Assembly (NCBI GenBank): GCA_031288005.1 | Contig: JAITSE010000101.1 | Location: 1 to 64,000 of the forward strand | DNA: 64,000 bases | Direction of reading: 5' to 3' | Source: Treponema sp. | GTDB lineage: Bacteria > Spirochaetota > Spirochaetia > Treponematales > Breznakiellaceae | In this document: piece by piece, positions 25,451-33,661 of the stretch | Position numbering within the stretch: the first letter of the stretch is position 1 | How the letters are laid out: every line of letters begins with the position of its first letter | The notes under the pieces: generated by a model | Seen by the model: only the letters and a program-made list of their open reading frames with translations | The model's database searches: none | What the model was told of the DNA's origin: nothing | Translations under genes and position numbers: made by a program

Positions 25451-26255
25451 ACAAATTCTTTTATAAAACTCCTATAATCAAAAAATTTTCAAAAAAGCGT
25501 CGGCAAAGCCGTTTAAGGCTCCGGTCTGTTATAGACGCTTCCGGCAGCGATTTTTACAGCATTTATAACGCTTCTAGCCTCACGTCCTAAAAAAACGATC
25601 TGTCTTAGCCCGCGATATAAACGCTTTCCCCGGATATTGGGGATATCGGCGTGAAAAACCGCATCAGGCGCTGACAGCCCCCACGCCGGCATAATCAAAA
25701 ACCAATTAACTGGAATCTGAAATCCCCGGCTAAATTTATTGATAAATGCATTGTTTTTTTTCTGAATTTTGGCAGTATTTTATTATATTAAATTTATTAT
25801 CCTTAGGTGTCAACGCCTGGATTTCCAGAAGCGCTCTATAGTTTATTTTTCCACAAAAAATCAAAAATTACAAAAGCCCTTTCGCTTGAAATAGACCCGG
25901 CCTTATCCAAAACTGTATTTTTTTATACTTGTTTTTGTTGATTTGGGAAGAACTAATGCCGCCGCCGGAGACCGTCTGCGGAAAGTCTATTGTAATCGGA
26001 CGTCGGCTTGTTATCCAAAGGACCTTATGGTAAAATTATGTTGTAGGACAATGTCAGTCCGCAGGGCCTATTTCAGTCCAATAACAGAGGACTGAAGCGC
26101 GTTCTGAGTGAGATTGCCGCGATGGACTGTCTTCCCGGTGTCCGGCTGATTTGTTAATTTTCACCACCGGCAGTCCTAAAAAGGCGATTTTGAAATTTCT
26201 TCGGAGAACCCGGAGAATATTAACAAAACCGGATGATTCTGTTGAAATTGACTGG
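25451..26255. promoter_or_regulatory. Divergent intergenic region with CAGTCC site cluster
   Basis: This 800-bp gap separates the LuxR-type regulator from a divergent lipoprotein operon. Its middle (25700-25960) is AT-rich. Five exact CAGTCC/GGACTG hexamers fall within 122 bp at 26055-26060, 26074-26079, 26089-26094, 26124-26129 and 26171-26176; the second and third form TTCAGTCC-9-GGACTGAA. They could be operator sites for one of the adjacent regulators. The ORF at 25513-25698 (minus) has no ribosome-binding site and is not called. Confidence 0.4.
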
Positions 26256-26283
26256 TTGATTTTATTTGGAGATAAGCTATACT
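26256..26283 (+). promoter_or_regulatory. Candidate promoter of the lipoprotein operon
   Basis: TTGATT, a 16-base spacer and TATACT end ten bases before the ATG at 26294 (four before the GTG at 26288). No Shine-Dalgarno lies in the usual position, so a leaderless or nearly leaderless mRNA is likely. Confidence 0.5.
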
Positions 26284-26287
26284 TAAA

Positions 26288-28465
26288 GTGAATATGTACC
26301 GGACCTGCGTTTTATCTGGTTTTATTCTCATTTTGCTTGCCTCCTGCGGCGAAGTTAATACGATTATTCCATCTGAAACGGTCTACAAAGTGAGCTTGAA
26401 GACAGCTTCGTATACCCTGGAAGAGTGCGCTGTCCTGACTTCGAGCGTACCGGTTTCCCCCTTTTTTATACAGTCCGATAATAATGATTCGGATATACGA
26501 AAACTTACGGTTTTTTTGCAGTCTGTTACGGGAACGGTTTTGAGCAGGAAGTTTGCTTATGTTCTGGACCCGGACAAGGCGGCGGCCGATGTTTCGTCCG
26601 GGATCGCGGAGACTCAAGAAAAGACGGCTTCCTCAGGGACGGATGCGGTTTCCAGGACAGTCGGCGCGTCTGGGGAAGGGGCTCCCTCCGGCGTCGCTGT
26701 GGATTCGGAGGACGATTTAGAGGCATCTAAGAACGATACGGCGGCTTCCTCAGGGGCGGATGCGGTTTCCAGAACAACCGGCGCGTCTGGGAAGGGGGCT
26801 TCTTCCGGCATCGCTGCGGATAATTCGGAGGACGATTTAGAAGCTTCTACGGACGATGCGCCTGCTTCTATTGAAGCCGGCGAGGATTTGAAAGCCTACC
26901 GTTTTGCTAAAAAGAATACCGGCACAGCGGTTTCATCGCCGTCTGACGAAGATATCATTTATATAAAAAAATTTACCGATCCTCTTCCTCCGTTCTTACT
27001 GCCTGATGATATAGTCCCGGGGCAGTATGTGATAGTTTTCCAGATCAGCGGGGAGAATTCTGTCCTTAACCGGATAGAAAAGCCTTTTTATTACATTGGC
27101 CGCTCAAAGTTCTCACTGAGCGATATAAATCTTTATATGCCCGGCGTTTTTGACAGTGGGAATATTGTACCGCCGGATGTGCCTGTGATGTTAGAGACGG
27201 CGGTGTCCTCTGGAGAAGGGCTTGACCCATATATCATCTGGTATAACGGGAAAAAGCGCATTTACGAAGGCTTCGTTGCGGGTGGGGCGGCCAGGTTTAT
27301 CTGGAGTGTTCCAGGACAATCGGGATTCTATTCCGTGAAGGCGGAAGTTTTTCCCTTCAGACCCATGAATATCAGGCAGCCTCCGGCGGGCCAGATTAAG
27401 GAGTTGTCTCTTCCTGTGGCCGTTAAAAAAGAAAGGGTGGCTGTTGGCATGGCGTGGGCAGACTTTGAGGAAAAAGCGCTGTCTGTTCTCAGGAATTACA
27501 GCCTTTTTGCAAATTTGGAAGAAACAGTCGGCTCCGGGCCGCAGGCGGGCGCTCTTGTGGCTCTGGGGCATATTCCAGAGTGGCTGCCGGGAAGCGGCAT
27601 CTTCGGTTTGGCTGTAGGCCCAGGGCGCAGTTTTGTAATTCCAGGTCCCATGTTTAGCCTTTCGTCGCCGGATTCCGGGGAGAATTATCTGCTGTTCCGC
27701 TTTATTCCCGTGTCTGAGGGGATAATTTTTAAAGGTTCCTTCAAATTGAATTTGGATGTTCAACTGACAGAGGAGCAAATGTATAAGGAGCGGTTTGAGA
27801 CTGTTGAAGTGTGCCTGCTTTCCTCCGGGGGAATGGCGGTCTTGGAGTATTCCGCCGGGAGCGTTTCCGGTAAAAAGGCGGTATTTCTGCCTTTTTTCCA
27901 GTCAGGGAAAGCGGTTACGGCGGCGGTGGGTTTTGAGGTAACTAAGGACTCGCTGCGGCTCAGCTTGGGGCTTGATGTTCCCGCCGCTTTTATACCCGGG
28001 GATTTTATCCCCCTGCCAGGTCTGCTTACCGGCGCCGGGACCTTCAGGCTGGGCGCCGCGGCTGATGAAAAGGCGGCGAGTGTCAAAGAGCTTGTTTCTC
28101 CCTTAAAATTCACGGAAACGCCGGCTTTCACGGCCGTTCCGGTCTTTAATATCGGAGACGGCGGGGATGATGCCGCGGAAGGCGATGACATGGAGGCGGC
28201 TGGCGCCGGCGGAAAAGCCGGTGATACCGGAGAATCGCAGCCCGAAACCGGCAAGATTGCGAAAGATGTGTTGGCCGCGGTTCTTGAAATTGCCGAATCT
28301 GTGGATGAGGCTGCCGCCGCGGACGCAGATCTAGTCGTCATTCTGGATGAAATTGTCTTTATGCGTGCCGCCGGTGTTAAGTCTGCCAGAACCGACATTT
28401 CCGCCGGGGACGGCGCGGGAGAAGAGTTATCCGCCCTGCGCCCTTCCCACGGGCCGGCTGAATGA
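26288..28465 (+). CDS. Large lipoprotein with internal 39-residue repeat
   Basis: A 725-residue predicted lipoprotein: FILILLASCGEV has a lipobox with Cys at about residue 20. Residues about 113-192 contain two near-identical low-complexity units (each with ADAVSRT and GASGxGA, ending EDDLEAS). The rest is beta-rich without a recognised domain, and the last 90 residues are acidic and Ala-rich. The start may be GTG at 26288 or ATG at 26294; a promoter ends directly before both. The stop overlaps the ATG of the next lipoprotein gene (ATGATG). No function can be assigned; surface exposure in the periplasm or outer membrane is inferred. Confidence 0.75.
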   Translation: MNMYRTCVLSGFILILLASCGEVNTIIPSETVYKVSLKTASYTLEECAVLTSSVPVSPFFIQSDNNDSDIRKLTVFLQSVTGTVLSRKFAYVLDPDKAAADVSSGIAETQEKTASSGTDAVSRTVGASGEGAPSGVAVDSEDDLEASKNDTAASSGADAVSRTTGASGKGASSGIAADNSEDDLEASTDDAPASIEAGEDLKAYRFAKKNTGTAVSSPSDEDIIYIKKFTDPLPPFLLPDDIVPGQYVIVFQISGENSVLNRIEKPFYYIGRSKFSLSDINLYMPGVFDSGNIVPPDVPVMLETAVSSGEGLDPYIIWYNGKKRIYEGFVAGGAARFIWSVPGQSGFYSVKAEVFPFRPMNIRQPPAGQIKELSLPVAVKKERVAVGMAWADFEEKALSVLRNYSLFANLEETVGSGPQAGALVALGHIPEWLPGSGIFGLAVGPGRSFVIPGPMFSLSSPDSGENYLLFRFIPVSEGIIFKGSFKLNLDVQLTEEQMYKERFETVEVCLLSSGGMAVLEYSAGSVSGKKAVFLPFFQSGKAVTAAVGFEVTKDSLRLSLGLDVPAAFIPGDFIPLPGLLTGAGTFRLGAAADEKAASVKELVSPLKFTETPAFTAVPVFNIGDGGDDAAEGDDMEAAGAGGKAGDTGESQPETGKIAKDVLAAVLEIAESVDEAAAADADLVVILDEIVFMRAAGVKSARTDISAGDGAGEELSALRPSHGPAE
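26627..26863 (+). repeat. In-frame tandem duplication within the lipoprotein gene
   Basis: Two units of 117 and 120 bp, differing at about one base in ten plus one inserted codon, both begin GCTTCCTCAGGG. They encode the disordered Ser/Ala/Gly-rich segment of the lipoprotein. Confidence 0.85.
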
Positions 28466-29163
28466 TGTCTCCAAAAATGATTAACCAGAAAAATGTTTTT
28501 TTCCTGCCCCCGTTTGCGGCAGGGGGTATATTCCTCTTGTTTTCTTGTATCGTTATGCCCGCGGAAGGTCCCTCGCCGGAGCTCCCGGCCCTTCCTATCC
28601 TGGATGAAACTCCCTATCAAATTGTCAAACATAGGGCCGGCAGTTTGGCTGAAGATGCGTCTGACTGGCTTGACTTGTATCTTACCGCTGGAATTACAGG
28701 CGTTCAGACCCTGCACCGTTACGAGGACAGTTATGTCTTCATAAGCGTTAATTCCGGTACTAACCTGGCCTCACTTAATCACTGGGCCGCGGAGTTCTCC
28801 CTTGTCCAGGATTTTCCGCAGTTAGTTTCTCTCAGGGTTCTTGCCAGAATTATCGGGGACGGTGGAAAAAGCCCTGACCGGGAGTATGGACCTTATTTTG
28901 AAACCATCGTAAAAAACTCCGCCGACGCATTCTATACCGGCGCTGTCCGGGAGGATGACTTCTGGATACTGAAGCGCTATGACGGCGGGGATGAGAGTTT
29001 CAGGGAAATCTACGATTTTTTCATCCTGGTCAGCATTGACAAAGATATGTTTAAGGCCCAGATGGATCAGGTCCTCAAGGATGCGGCGGCGGGGATATCC
29101 TTGACCCGTGAGCAGGCTGATGCGGTCAGCCGCCTCCTGGAAAGTTTCTACGACGGGTTTTAG
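28462..29163 (+). CDS. Lipoprotein of unknown function
   Basis: A 233-residue predicted lipoprotein: hydrophobic core AAGGIFLLFSCIV with a lipobox-like LFSC. The mature part contains VFISVNSGTNLASLNHWAAEF and FYDFFILVSIDKD-like stretches that look like a compact alpha/beta domain; no family is recognised. Translation is coupled to the preceding lipoprotein (overlap of four bases), so they probably act together. C-terminal end LLESFYDGF. A PAP2 phosphatase gene follows after 87 bases. Confidence 0.72.
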   Translation: MMSPKMINQKNVFFLPPFAAGGIFLLFSCIVMPAEGPSPELPALPILDETPYQIVKHRAGSLAEDASDWLDLYLTAGITGVQTLHRYEDSYVFISVNSGTNLASLNHWAAEFSLVQDFPQLVSLRVLARIIGDGGKSPDREYGPYFETIVKNSADAFYTGAVREDDFWILKRYDGGDESFREIYDFFILVSIDKDMFKAQMDQVLKDAAAGISLTREQADAVSRLLESFYDGF

Positions 29164-29250
29164 GGGAAACCGGGGACCCGGGCTGGCTTTCAGTCTTTTT
29201 GTTCCTCCCCCTGACTTAATCGCCGAACTCACGTTGAGGTATCACAGGCC

Positions 29251-30279
29251 ATGAACGGAACAATGGGAGCGCTGACCGCCGCGGACTCCTCGATTTTGTA
29301 CGATATATATTGGTGGGGAATCGGCCTCATCAAAGGGATACAAACGCTGGAAAGCCCTGCCCTCACGGCGGCAATGCAGGCCCTGACCGCCTTGGGAACG
29401 GAGCTCTTTTATATCCCGGTGATTCTCTTTATCTTTTGGTGCGTCGATGAAAAACAGGGCCTGCGCCTTACGGTCCTGATTCTGCTTTCCACCTGGATAA
29501 ACGTCTTTTTCAAGGGCCTCCTCAAACAGCCCCGGCCATATAACCTGGACCCCCAGGTGATGCGGGCCTTTGAGCCAAGTTACGGCATCCCTTCGGGGCA
29601 TACCCAGCAGTCCCTGGTCTTCTGGGGCGCTTCTATCCGCCGGGCCCTTACCCAAGCAGGCGGGGAGAAACGCCGGCCCGGTCCGCGCATCCTGATTCTG
29701 ACCTTCCTGGCCGGCTTCTTCATCATAGCCATTCCCTTTACCCGGCTTTACCTGGGCGTCCACTTCCCGACCGATATCCTTGCGGGCTGGGTCCTGGGCG
29801 CAGTCATCCTGGCGGCCTCCTTCGTCTTTGGGGAACGCATCGCCTCCCTTCTGGCCGCCGGGGGGACGCGCTCCCAACTCATCGCCGCTGCGGCCATCGC
29901 CCTTCTGATGAACGCTTCCGGCGCGGACCGGAGCCTGGGAGGTATGTTCCTGGGGTTTTGCGGTGGCTACAGCCTCATGCGCAAACGCTTTCCCTTCAGC
30001 GCCCGGGGGCCGGTCCGGGGCAGAGAGCCGGGGGTCTTCATCCTGGCCGTCCGTTACGCCCTGGGGCTTGCCGGGGCCGCCGCCATCTACCTGGGACTCC
30101 GCCGCATCCTGCCGGGGGAATCCTCTTTCCTTGCGGAGCTTCCCTTCTGGGGGGCCGCGTCGCCTTATTACGAGTTGGGCCGCTTTCTGCGCTATGGCGC
30201 CCTCGGCCTCTGGGCCTCCGCCGGCGCGCCCTGGCTCTTCCGCAGGCTGGGTCTGTCAGGCCCCGCCCAGGAACAATAG
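29251..30279 (+). CDS. PAP2-family membrane phosphatase
   Basis: A 342-residue membrane protein. The three phosphatase signatures are present: KGLLKQPRPYNL (about residues 90-101), PSGHTQQS (about 115-122, catalytic His) and RLYLGVHFPTDILAGW (about 167-182, nucleophile His). It has at least eight membrane helices, more than the core six, with extra helices after residue 210. The family removes phosphate from undecaprenyl diphosphate or phosphatidic acid. Substrate cannot be told from sequence alone. mnmE starts nine bases downstream. Confidence 0.88.
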   Translation: MNGTMGALTAADSSILYDIYWWGIGLIKGIQTLESPALTAAMQALTALGTELFYIPVILFIFWCVDEKQGLRLTVLILLSTWINVFFKGLLKQPRPYNLDPQVMRAFEPSYGIPSGHTQQSLVFWGASIRRALTQAGGEKRRPGPRILILTFLAGFFIIAIPFTRLYLGVHFPTDILAGWVLGAVILAASFVFGERIASLLAAGGTRSQLIAAAAIALLMNASGADRSLGGMFLGFCGGYSLMRKRFPFSARGPVRGREPGVFILAVRYALGLAGAAAIYLGLRRILPGESSFLAELPFWGAASPYYELGRFLRYGALGLWASAGAPWLFRRLGLSGPAQEQ

Positions 30280-30287
30280 CGGCTCTC

Positions 30288-31736
30288 ATGGCAGCGCCCC
30301 CTTCCTACGGCGACACTTCCCCCATCGCCGCCATTGCCACCCCTCTGGGCGAAAGCGCCCTGGCGGTGATACGGACATCCGGCCCCGGCGCGGTCGGCCT
30401 CCTCTCGGAGGCGTTTTCCCGGCCCAGGACCCTCCGTGGCGCTCCGGGCAATACGGTGGTCCACGGCTGGATCATCGAAGCGGCCCCCCCGCACGCCCGG
30501 ATTGACGAGGCGGTGATCTCCGTGTACCGCGCCCCCCGAAGCTATACGGGTGAAGAAAGCGCGGACATTTCCTGCCACGGCGGCGCGGCCCCGGCTCTGG
30601 CGGTGATGCGGGCCCTCCGCGCCGCGGGCTTCCGGGACAGCCTGCCGGGGGAATTCACCTTCCGGGCCTTCATGAACGGCAAGCTGGACCTTACCAGGGC
30701 GGAGTCGGTGATGGAAATGGTCTCCGCCAAGACCGACGCGGGCCGGGAGCGCGCGGTCCTCAGGCTTTCAGGCGCCTTGGAATCGGAGATACAGGCCGTC
30801 AAAGCCCTGCTCGTTCAAGCCCTAGCGGGAATGGAACTCCTCCTGGACTATTCCGAAGATGAAGCCGACCCCGCCGGGCCGCCTGAGAACATTCCCCTGC
30901 TTGAGGAAGCCCTGGCCCGCCTCCGCGTCCTTGCCGCCTCATACTGCCGGGAGCGCCTCTACCGGGACGGCGCCCTGGCGGTCATCGCCGGGCGGCCCAA
31001 CGCGGGGAAGTCCAGCCTCTTCAACTACCTCCTGCGGGAAGACCGCTCCATTGTTACCAGCATCCCCGGCACAACGCGGGATTGGATCGAAGCCTGGATA
31101 GCCATAGAAGGCATCCCCATACGCCTAGCCGACACCGCGGGACTTCACGACACCCAAGACCCGGTGGAACGCCTCGGCATAGAGCGGAGCCGGCAGCTTC
31201 TCTCCGGCGCGGACCTGGTCCTGTACCTGATTGACGGCGGCGCGGGCGTCACCGAAGAAGACCGAGCATTCATGGACCATTCCCAGGAGCGCATTGACCG
31301 GGGGGAAGGCTTCGCGCCCCTGATCCCCGTCTGGAACAAGGACGACATCGCGCCTATGCCCACAGCCCTGCCTTTACGCCTGCCCGCTACGGCTTCTCCA
31401 CCCATAGGGATCAGCGTCAAAACCGGGGACGGCATACCGGCCCTGACCTCGCGCATAGCCGCTAGCCTGAAAGCGGCCTTAGGCGCGGCAGACTCAGGAG
31501 GCGGCGGCGCAGCAAGCAGCGGCGCGGGAATTGCCACAGCCCGGCAGCAGGAACTCATCAGCGCGGCGCTTGACGCGGCGGAAGAAGCCCTGGCCCTGGA
31601 AGCCGGGAACCTGCCCCTGGACCTGGCCGCATCCCGGCTTAGGGAAGCGGTGAACGCCCTGGGAGAAATCACCGGGGAAGTGTCCACCGCGGAAATCTTG
31701 GAAACCCTGTTCAGCCGCTTTTGCGTGGGGAAGTAG
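30288..31736 (+). CDS. mnmE: tRNA modification GTPase MnmE
   Basis: A 482-residue tRNA-modifying GTPase that with MnmG builds the cmnm5 group at wobble U34. The N-terminal folate-binding domain starts DTSPIAAIATPLGESALAVI; the G domain has GRPNAGKSSLFNYLL (G1), DTAG (G3) and WNKDD (G4); the C-terminus ends with FCVGK, the conserved Cys motif. The frame is open 110 codons upstream into the PAP2 gene, but family alignment places the start at the ATG at 30288. It has exceptionally high GC. The G4 N-K-D motif is intact. No mnmG is in the window. Confidence 0.96.
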   Translation: MAAPPSYGDTSPIAAIATPLGESALAVIRTSGPGAVGLLSEAFSRPRTLRGAPGNTVVHGWIIEAAPPHARIDEAVISVYRAPRSYTGEESADISCHGGAAPALAVMRALRAAGFRDSLPGEFTFRAFMNGKLDLTRAESVMEMVSAKTDAGRERAVLRLSGALESEIQAVKALLVQALAGMELLLDYSEDEADPAGPPENIPLLEEALARLRVLAASYCRERLYRDGALAVIAGRPNAGKSSLFNYLLREDRSIVTSIPGTTRDWIEAWIAIEGIPIRLADTAGLHDTQDPVERLGIERSRQLLSGADLVLYLIDGGAGVTEEDRAFMDHSQERIDRGEGFAPLIPVWNKDDIAPMPTALPLRLPATASPPIGISVKTGDGIPALTSRIAASLKAALGAADSGGGGAASSGAGIATARQQELISAALDAAEEALALEAGNLPLDLAASRLREAVNALGEITGEVSTAEILETLFSRFCVGK

Positions 31737-31779
31737 CGCTGGTTTAAGCGTCCTATGAAACCAGTGTAAGCCGAAGCAA

Positions 31780-32082
31780 GCCGCTAAGCAAGCCGTAGGC
31801 TTGCTTAGCGGCTTGCTGCAAGCTACGCTTGCTTAGGAGTTTTGGGAACCGGCGGTTCCCTTGCGTTATTTGTGACTGTGAACTTCTTGGGGGGCAAAAA
31901 CTCCATGCAATGCTTTACGGGGAGTTTTGTGGAATTAGTAAAGTCCTTTATATCCATAACAGCCCGCAAAACTCCTAAGCAACCGCGCAAGCGGTTGCAC
32001 GGGGAGAAGCCCGGAGAACCGATGAGACCTCCGGTCTCCGGTTCGCGCTTGAGGCGGGGTTCTTCATTGCAAACTACTTTGC
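31780..32082. repeat. Family A palindromic repeat between mnmE and ppx
   Basis: A gene-free stretch built of the same words as the other family A copies: CTACGCTTGCTTAGGAGTTT (about 31822-31841), then GTGACTGTGAACTTCTTGGG and CAAAAACTCCATGCA (about 31870-31912), a second GGAGTTTTG/CAAAACTCC pair (31921-31977), CCGCGCAAGCGG and GAGACCTCCGGTCTC. The first block is nearly repeated at about 47980-48060. Confidence 0.8.
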
Positions 32083-32111
32083 TTGCAAGTTTTGCCCAAG
32101 CCTGGGATAAT
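32083..32111 (+). promoter_or_regulatory. Promoter of ppx/gppA, leaderless geometry
   Basis: TTGCAA, a 17-base spacer and GATAAT end eight bases before the ATG at 32120. No Shine-Dalgarno is present, so transcription should start at or one or two bases before the start codon. Confidence 0.55.
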
Positions 32112-32119
32112 AAATATTT

Positions 32120-33658
32120 ATGGAATCTTCTCCCCGCCTGACGGCGGTTCTTGAAATCGGCTCAACCGGCATACGTCTGGTTATCGCGGAAATCGCCGCC
32201 TTGGGGAAGTGGCGGGTTCTGGATCAGGCGGGAAAGCCCGTCGCCCTGGGCCGGGATGTGTTTACCTCCGGGCAGGTGTCCAGGGAATCCATGCTGGAAT
32301 GTCTTTTGGTGCTTCATGGTTTCCGGGAGCTTTTGAAGGGCTGGAGTATAGCCGGGGAAGATATTCACTTGATAGCCACCAGCGCGTTGCGGGCGGCGAG
32401 GAACCGGGACGTGTTTGTGGACCGGGTCCTCCAGGAGACGGGCTTCCCCATCGCCATTGTCGAGGGAATAGAAGAAAACCGGCTAATGTACCTGGCGGTC
32501 CGTTTCGCCCTGAAAGACGATTTTCCCCGCTTCTGGCGGGCCAACTCCATGATCATCGAAGTGGGCGGGGGATCCACGGAGCTAATGCTTCTTAGGCGGG
32601 GCAAGATGGCGGCGGCGCACAGCCTGCGCCTTGGGACCATTCTCATAGGCCGCCAGTCCAGACTGGCTCTGGGATCGGTCTGGTCTCAGGACCGCTACCT
32701 GAATGACAATGTCCGGAACACCTCGGAATTCCTCAGCGCGGAAATGGATCTGGCCCGGGTAAGGACTTTTGTGATGGCCGGCGCGGACGCGCGCTACCTG
32801 GCTTCCCGCATAGGGGAGGAGCTAAACGAGCATTGCCGCATCATAGAGCGGGACGCCTATATCCAGTTTGTCGAAAAGATACGGGACTACACGCCCGAAG
32901 AATGCGTACAAAAACTGCGTATTCCCTATGCGGATTCCGAGGGTTTTGTTCCTGGAAACTTGATGTATAAGCTGTTCCTGGAGAGAACGGTGGCGGCTAA
33001 AGTCGTAGTTCCCTATATTTCCATCCGGGAGGGGCTGCTCATAGACCTGGCCGGCGGGGTGGACGGGGAACTACAGGAGGAATTCTTTTCCCAGATTATC
33101 GCTTCCGCTGTAAACCTGGGGCGGAAGTACCACTACGACGAGATTCACAGCCGGCACGTGGCCCGGCTTTGCCTCATTCTTTTTGACGCCCTGGCCCGGG
33201 AACACGGCATGAACCGCCGGGAGCGGACCATGCTTGAAACCGCGGCCATTCTGCACGATATAGGTACGTTTATCCGGGGTTCGGGACACCAGAAGCACGG
33301 CCAGTATATCGTCGCAAACTCTGAGATTTTCGGCCTTCACCGGGATGAACTGGACGTCATTGCGAACGTGATCCGCTACCACCGGGGAGAGCCGCCGTCG
33401 GATACGGATATAGACTACCTGGCCCTTCAGCGGGAGGATCGGATATTAGCGCTCAAAATGGCTTCGATCCTCCGGGTGGCGGATGCCCTGGACAGGGGTC
33501 ATACCCAGAGGATCAAGAATATTACGGTGGAGCGGAAGAGCGAGGCCATAGTCCTTCACACCGGGGACAGCTACGATTTAAGCTCTGAGCGTATGGGGCT
33601 GGAAGAAAAGGGCGGTTTGTTTCAGGATGTATTCGGCTATACGGTGATCATCACATAA
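32120..33658 (+). CDS. Exopolyphosphatase / guanosine pentaphosphatase with HD domain
   Basis: A 512-residue Ppx/GppA enzyme that degrades polyphosphate or pppGpp. The ASKHA phosphate loops are EIGSTGIRLVIAEI at the N-terminus (the usual DxGSxxxR with Glu in the first place) and EVGGGSTELML (about residues 150-160), with the catalytic Glu region VEGIEENRLMY. Residues about 330-480 are an HD-type domain: HVARLCLILFDALA, ILHDIGTF, HGQYIVANSE. ppk1 begins three bases after its stop, so synthesis and breakdown of polyphosphate are controlled together. Leaderless start inferred from its promoter. Confidence 0.92.
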   Translation: MESSPRLTAVLEIGSTGIRLVIAEIAALGKWRVLDQAGKPVALGRDVFTSGQVSRESMLECLLVLHGFRELLKGWSIAGEDIHLIATSALRAARNRDVFVDRVLQETGFPIAIVEGIEENRLMYLAVRFALKDDFPRFWRANSMIIEVGGGSTELMLLRRGKMAAAHSLRLGTILIGRQSRLALGSVWSQDRYLNDNVRNTSEFLSAEMDLARVRTFVMAGADARYLASRIGEELNEHCRIIERDAYIQFVEKIRDYTPEECVQKLRIPYADSEGFVPGNLMYKLFLERTVAAKVVVPYISIREGLLIDLAGGVDGELQEEFFSQIIASAVNLGRKYHYDEIHSRHVARLCLILFDALAREHGMNRRERTMLETAAILHDIGTFIRGSGHQKHGQYIVANSEIFGLHRDELDVIANVIRYHRGEPPSDTDIDYLALQREDRILALKMASILRVADALDRGHTQRIKNITVERKSEAIVLHTGDSYDLSSERMGLEEKGGLFQDVFGYTVIIT

Positions 33659-33661
33659 AAT

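Noticed and set aside
25513..25698. Small minus-strand ORF of 61 codons
   Set aside because: It lacks a ribosome-binding site and shows no recognisable motif; it lies inside an AT-rich regulatory gap.
22725..26287. Cobalamin riboswitch controlling the PocR or lipoprotein genes
   Set aside because: I looked for a B12-box-like GCCACTG and the associated folds and saw none.
29958..30287. N-terminal extension of MnmE by 110 residues
   Set aside because: It overlaps the PAP2 phosphatase gene in another frame, and the family start matches the ATG at 30288.
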